This document shows, piece by piece, positions 61,249-64,000 of a DNA stretch of 64,000 nt (its first letter is position 1; each line of letters starts with the position of its first letter). The stretch lies in NCBI GenBank assembly GCA_026004195.1, contig BPIQ01000002.1, forward strand, positions 62,001-126,000, in the 5' to 3' direction. Origin of the DNA: Candidatus Binatia bacterium. GTDB taxonomy: Bacteria > Desulfobacterota > Binatia > HRBIN30 > BPIQ01. A model generated the notes under the pieces. The model was not told where the DNA came from. It was given only the letters and a program-made list of their open reading frames with translations, and ran no database searches. The position numbers and the translations under genes are program-made.

Positions 61249-63363
61249 ATGCCGCCCCGGGCTCGGGCGTGTTCGTGACGGTGGGTGTTTGCGTGATCGT
61301 GGGGGTGTCCGTCACGGTCGGCGTTTGCGTCGGGGTGTCGGTCGGACCGGGCGTCGGCGTGTCCGTCGGCGTCGACGTCGGAAGCGCCACTTCGATCGCG
61401 CCGTCCGTACCGCCGACAGGCACGGGATTTCCCGAAGCGTCCGAAGCGTCGGGCGTGTTGGCAAGCACCTTCGTACCGAGACTCGCTCCCGGGAGGATGT
61501 CGAAACGGCACCGGAACAGCTCGCCGTCGGGAATGGGGTTGGCGTTGGGACTCGCCGGCGGAACGGCCGCGATCCCCACTCGCAGGACCTTGGCCCCGGG
61601 CACGGAGCCGGGAGCGAAGCCCGCGACGAGCGCCTTGTCCACGGCCGTGCCCGGGCCGATCGCCGGATTGATCGTGCAGTCGGGAACGCCGCCCACGAGC
61701 GGCACGTCCACCTGCGAGTCGTCGAAAACGATGTCGTTCGAGGTCGCCACCACCACTCCACCGCCGTTCGACAACGTCACCGGGACCTCGACCTGCACGC
61801 CCGGGGGGCCGCTCGCGGTCCCCACGTCGATCGAAGCCGTGACGGCCGGCGTGGGAGTGGCCGTGTCCGTGGCGGTGGCCGTCGGGGTGGGCGTGGCCGT
61901 GGGGAAGGTTGGCGTGAACGTAGGAGTCGGGAACGTGGGCGTCGGGTGTCGGCACGCCCGGCTCGATCTGGCAGGCCTGGTTGCAGCCGTCGCCGTTCGT
62001 CCGGTTGCCGTCGTCGCACTCCTCGTGTTTCTGGACGACGAGGTCCCCGCACTTGCTCGGCAGGCACTTGAGGCGCAGCGAGTCCGTGTCCACCTTGCCG
62101 AAGGCATCCGTCACACGGATGCGCAGTGTCTTGGACCCCCGCCGCAGGCGACCCGACGCGCTCACCTTGAGCGGAACCACGACCTCCCGGAAGTTCGTGC
62201 ATTGATCGGGCGTCGTCCTGGGAGCTCCGCTGGAGACCACCGTATCCCTGCGCACCACCGTGACGCCGAGTCCTGCGGGAAACGGGTCGGCCCCGAGCCC
62301 TTCCAGAGTCGAGAGAATCGCCGAATCTTCGGGGCCCAGGAGCTTTGCCGGATTCGGCCGCCTCACCTCGAGCGTCGAGACGTCGGAGGGTTCGCACGTA
62401 GGAAGGCGGGGGTCGTGGTTGTTGGCGCAAAGGCCCACGAGGAACGTACACGCCCCGTCGCCGACGACGGGTTCCGCGTCGCAGCGGGGATCGCCTTCGA
62501 AGCAGAGGATTCGCTGTTTGGGAAAGCCGTTCCGACGTTTTTCGGGCTCGACTGCCGTGATCCACTCGAGAAAGCAGTCCGTGCTCTTCCTTCCTCCACC
62601 CGGAATGCAGCGGTTATCGGTAAACCCGCCCGTGCATTCTGGCGGGATGGGCGTGGGCGTCGCGGTGGGCGTGGGCGTGAGCGTCGGCGTCGCGGTCGGA
62701 GGAGCCACGACGAGAACGAGCCTGGGCCTCTGCCCGGCAGGTCCCTCGCGCGAGGTGTAGTCCACGCGGCCGCTGGCACCCTCGTCCGTCTTTTTCACGA
62801 TCCATCCGAAGTTCGGAGTGCCGGTGAGAAAAGCCACCACGTCGGCCGTCACGTCGAACTGGACGTAACCGGAGGTGGAATTCGTGTGGAGAACGCTGTC
62901 CGTGGCCGCAGCGGCGAAAATGCCGCCATCCCACTGCGAGGGACAGTCGGCCGAACCGTTCGCGGTGTTCGTGTCGTCGGGGCAATTCCACGTGACCCCG
63001 GATTCGGTCCAATCGACTCCGAGCCTGTGGACGTCGACCGTCCTGCCGCTTCCCCAGTTCGTCGCGGACTCGACGAAAAGTTCGAGCGTGGCGGAGACGA
63101 GCGCGAGCGAGCCCACGGCCGCTGCGATCTGTCGCCTGATCGAAACGGACGAGCGCGCGGTTCACGCTCGCGCTGCGGACGACGAGCGGCGAGGTCGCGC
63201 CTTCGTTGACGTTGGGCGAGCCTTTACGGAGGTAAGAATCCGCGACGGGCGAAAGCGTCGTCGTCTGCGCCGGAGCGGAAGCCGCCGCGAAGAGCAAACC
63301 CAGGACGAGCCCGAGCTTCGTCGCCCTCCGGATCTTCGTCTCTCCCCCCTCTTCCGTGGTCAC
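59138..63363 (-). pseudogene. Giant Cys-rich repeat protein, copy 2, split in three frames
   Basis: Paralogue of copy 1: signal peptide (LGLVLGLLFAAASAPAQ) and DNRLRE start in one frame from GTG at 63363, the rest of that domain to QACQIEPGVPTP in a second frame, and the remainder in a third frame that is open to the stop at 59138. Skipping base 63132 restores RFDQAQIAAAVGSLALVSA; skipping a base at 61946-61949 restores the Thr-Pro linker. Unlike copy 1 it has a cohesin-like domain (SIDVGTASGPPGVQVEVPVT to GGTDGAIEVA) before the Cys-rich repeats. The promoter lies before 63375, so GTG 63396 is excluded. Confidence 0.75.
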
Positions 63364-63381
63364 GGTACCCCGTCCCTTCGC

Positions 63382-63412
63382 CTTATACCCCGGCACCGGA
63401 CGGGGTCGTCAA
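63382..63412 (-). promoter_or_regulatory. Promoter of giant Cys-rich gene copy 2
   Basis: Minus-strand TTGACG (63407-63412) and TATAAG (63382-63387) with a 19-base spacer. Start expected near 63375. Same TTGACGACCC sequence as upstream of copy 1. Confidence 0.55.
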
Positions 63413-63445
63413 GAGACGAAAAACGAGCGCGCGAGCCGCTGGCCT

Positions 63446-63946
63446 TCAGGTCCTTTCCGAATCCAGGGAACTCTCCCCGGGTTCGCCGGCCGGCTCGGAT
63501 TCCTCCTCGGGCTCCTGGGCGTCGACGAGAAGCTGGTCCGTTCCGGATTTCCCCGTGGCCTCGTCGCGGATCTCGACGGTAACGGTGTAGAGGCCCGGTG
63601 TCCGGTAGACGTGCACGGGGCTCGCCTCTTCGGAGACGGGGCTGCCGTCGCCGAAATCCCAGCGGTAGCGAGGGCGGACGAGCTCTTCGTCCGCTTCCAC
63701 CGTGAACTTCACCTCGAGCGGCACGGAGCCTTCCTCCGGATGCGCTTCGGCAACCAGCACGAGCGTGAAGAGCAGCTTCCGGTCTTCCGGAGACAGGGTG
63801 GCCACGACCGTGGGGTCGAAAGTGGGCGTCGCGGTCGACGAGCTCGCTTTTCGGACTTCCTGTTTGTCGCGGCTCTTGCAGGCCGCCGCGGACAGGACGG
63901 CTACGAGCACCAACGCACAAGTTCCTCGTTTTGTCCTGCTCTTCAT
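63446..63946 (-). CDS. PKD-domain lipoprotein
   Basis: 166 residues; AAGGAGG upstream of the ATG. Lipobox LSAAAC with lipidation at Cys23, a Ser/Thr-rich linker, then a PKD domain (about 73-148) with YRWDFGDGSPVSEEASP and YTVTVEIRDEATGKSG. The C-terminus is acidic. Likely anchored in the outer membrane with a beta-sandwich for protein or glycan contact. It is upstream of giant gene copy 2 on the same strand. Confidence 0.87.
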   Translation of the reverse strand: MKSRTKRGTCALVLVAVLSAAACKSRDKQEVRKASSSTATPTFDPTVVATLSPEDRKLLFTLVLVAEAHPEEGSVPLEVKFTVEADEELVRPRYRWDFGDGSPVSEEASPVHVYRTPGLYTVTVEIRDEATGKSGTDQLLVDAQEPEEESEPAGEPGESSLDSERT

Positions 63947-64000
63947 GGGCCCTACCTCCTTCCGAGCTCGGGGTTCCTCTTCTCCGGGGCGACTTTTTCG

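Noticed and set aside
53705-62071. Long plus-strand frames opposite the giant Cys-rich genes
   Set aside because: Arg/Pro/His-rich translations repeat because the DNA repeats; the minus frame has signal peptide, domains, Cys repeats and only silent differences between copies.
63364-63396. GTG at 63396 as start of giant gene copy 2
   Set aside because: It lies upstream of the predicted -10 TATAAG, so it would not be transcribed; GTG 63363 is preferred.
1-64000. tRNA, rRNA, transposase or integrase genes
   Set aside because: None recognised on either strand by eye; a tRNAscan/Infernal run would settle this.

Overview
The window is GC-rich DNA, apparently chromosomal, from a Gram-negative bacterium. 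It carries dnaA and many housekeeping genes, lipoproteins with lipoboxes, a LapB-like protein and the PilT/PilU pair. Secreted proteins with Thr-Pro linkers, FG-GAP/VCBS propellers, dockerin/cohesin-like modules and Myxococcus-type Cys-rich repeats point to a deltaproteobacterial-grade lineage (Myxococcota or Candidatus Binatota type). That placement is inference from gene style, not from a search.

Layout. 1-10.5 kb: the end of glmS, then a CoA-ester catabolism island with four acyl-CoA dehydrogenases, three MaoC-type hydratases, a VOC protein, an MFS transporter and a methyltransferase. 10.5-19.6 kb: queG, a radical SAM/SPASM protein, a Nudix hydrolase, a tightly overlapped lutB-lutC-lutA-tldD-tldE operon and a CPBP membrane protease. 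19.7-24.7 kb: pilT-pilU, then on the minus strand cutA, a HAD-like protein, plsX and a glutaredoxin. 24.7-30 kb: a growth block, rplU-rpmA-obgE-proB-nadD-rsfS-lapB. 30-33.4 kb (minus): fabF followed by two ArsA/Get3-like ATPases. 33.4-39.3 kb (minus): a secreted cluster of subtilase-dockerin, two cohesin-like anchored proteins (one broken), a small dockerin protein and a VCBS-dockerin protein. 39.7-45.6 kb: moaA, a lipoprotein, small membrane and unknown proteins, a thiolase and an HMG-CoA-synthase-like/DUF35 fusion. 45.6-53.5 kb: a small basic ORF, a 1377-residue double VCBS propeller, dnaA and another VCBS protein. 53.4-64 kb: a VKOR-DsbA disulfide enzyme, two giant Cys-rich repeat proteins whose C-terminal 2.2 kb are almost identical, and a PKD lipoprotein.

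How it fits together. The dehydrogenases, hydratases, thiolase and DUF35 protein look like parts of beta-oxidation of a bulky acyl-CoA, perhaps a steroid-like or branched side chain. The second half is dominated by a surface/secreted protein programme: export, disulfide formation by VKOR-DsbA, a shared Cys + hydrophobic + Arg C-terminal sorting tail, a CPBP protease that could process it, and cohesin/dockerin-like modules that could assemble the proteins.

The strongest unexplained signals are four. First, all nine reading-frame breaks seen in the window lie in three secreted genes and all have the same sign (one surplus base), while more than 50 other genes are intact. Second, a family of short hairpin repeats keeps its loop while its stems covary, partly in alternating orientation, and one copy sits at the edge of the 2.2-kb duplication. 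Third, the two tandem ArsA-like ATPases have complementary P-loop defects. Fourth, the HMG-CoA-synthase-like protein appears to lack all of its catalytic residues. No tRNA, rRNA, CRISPR array, insertion sequence or recognisable riboswitch was seen.
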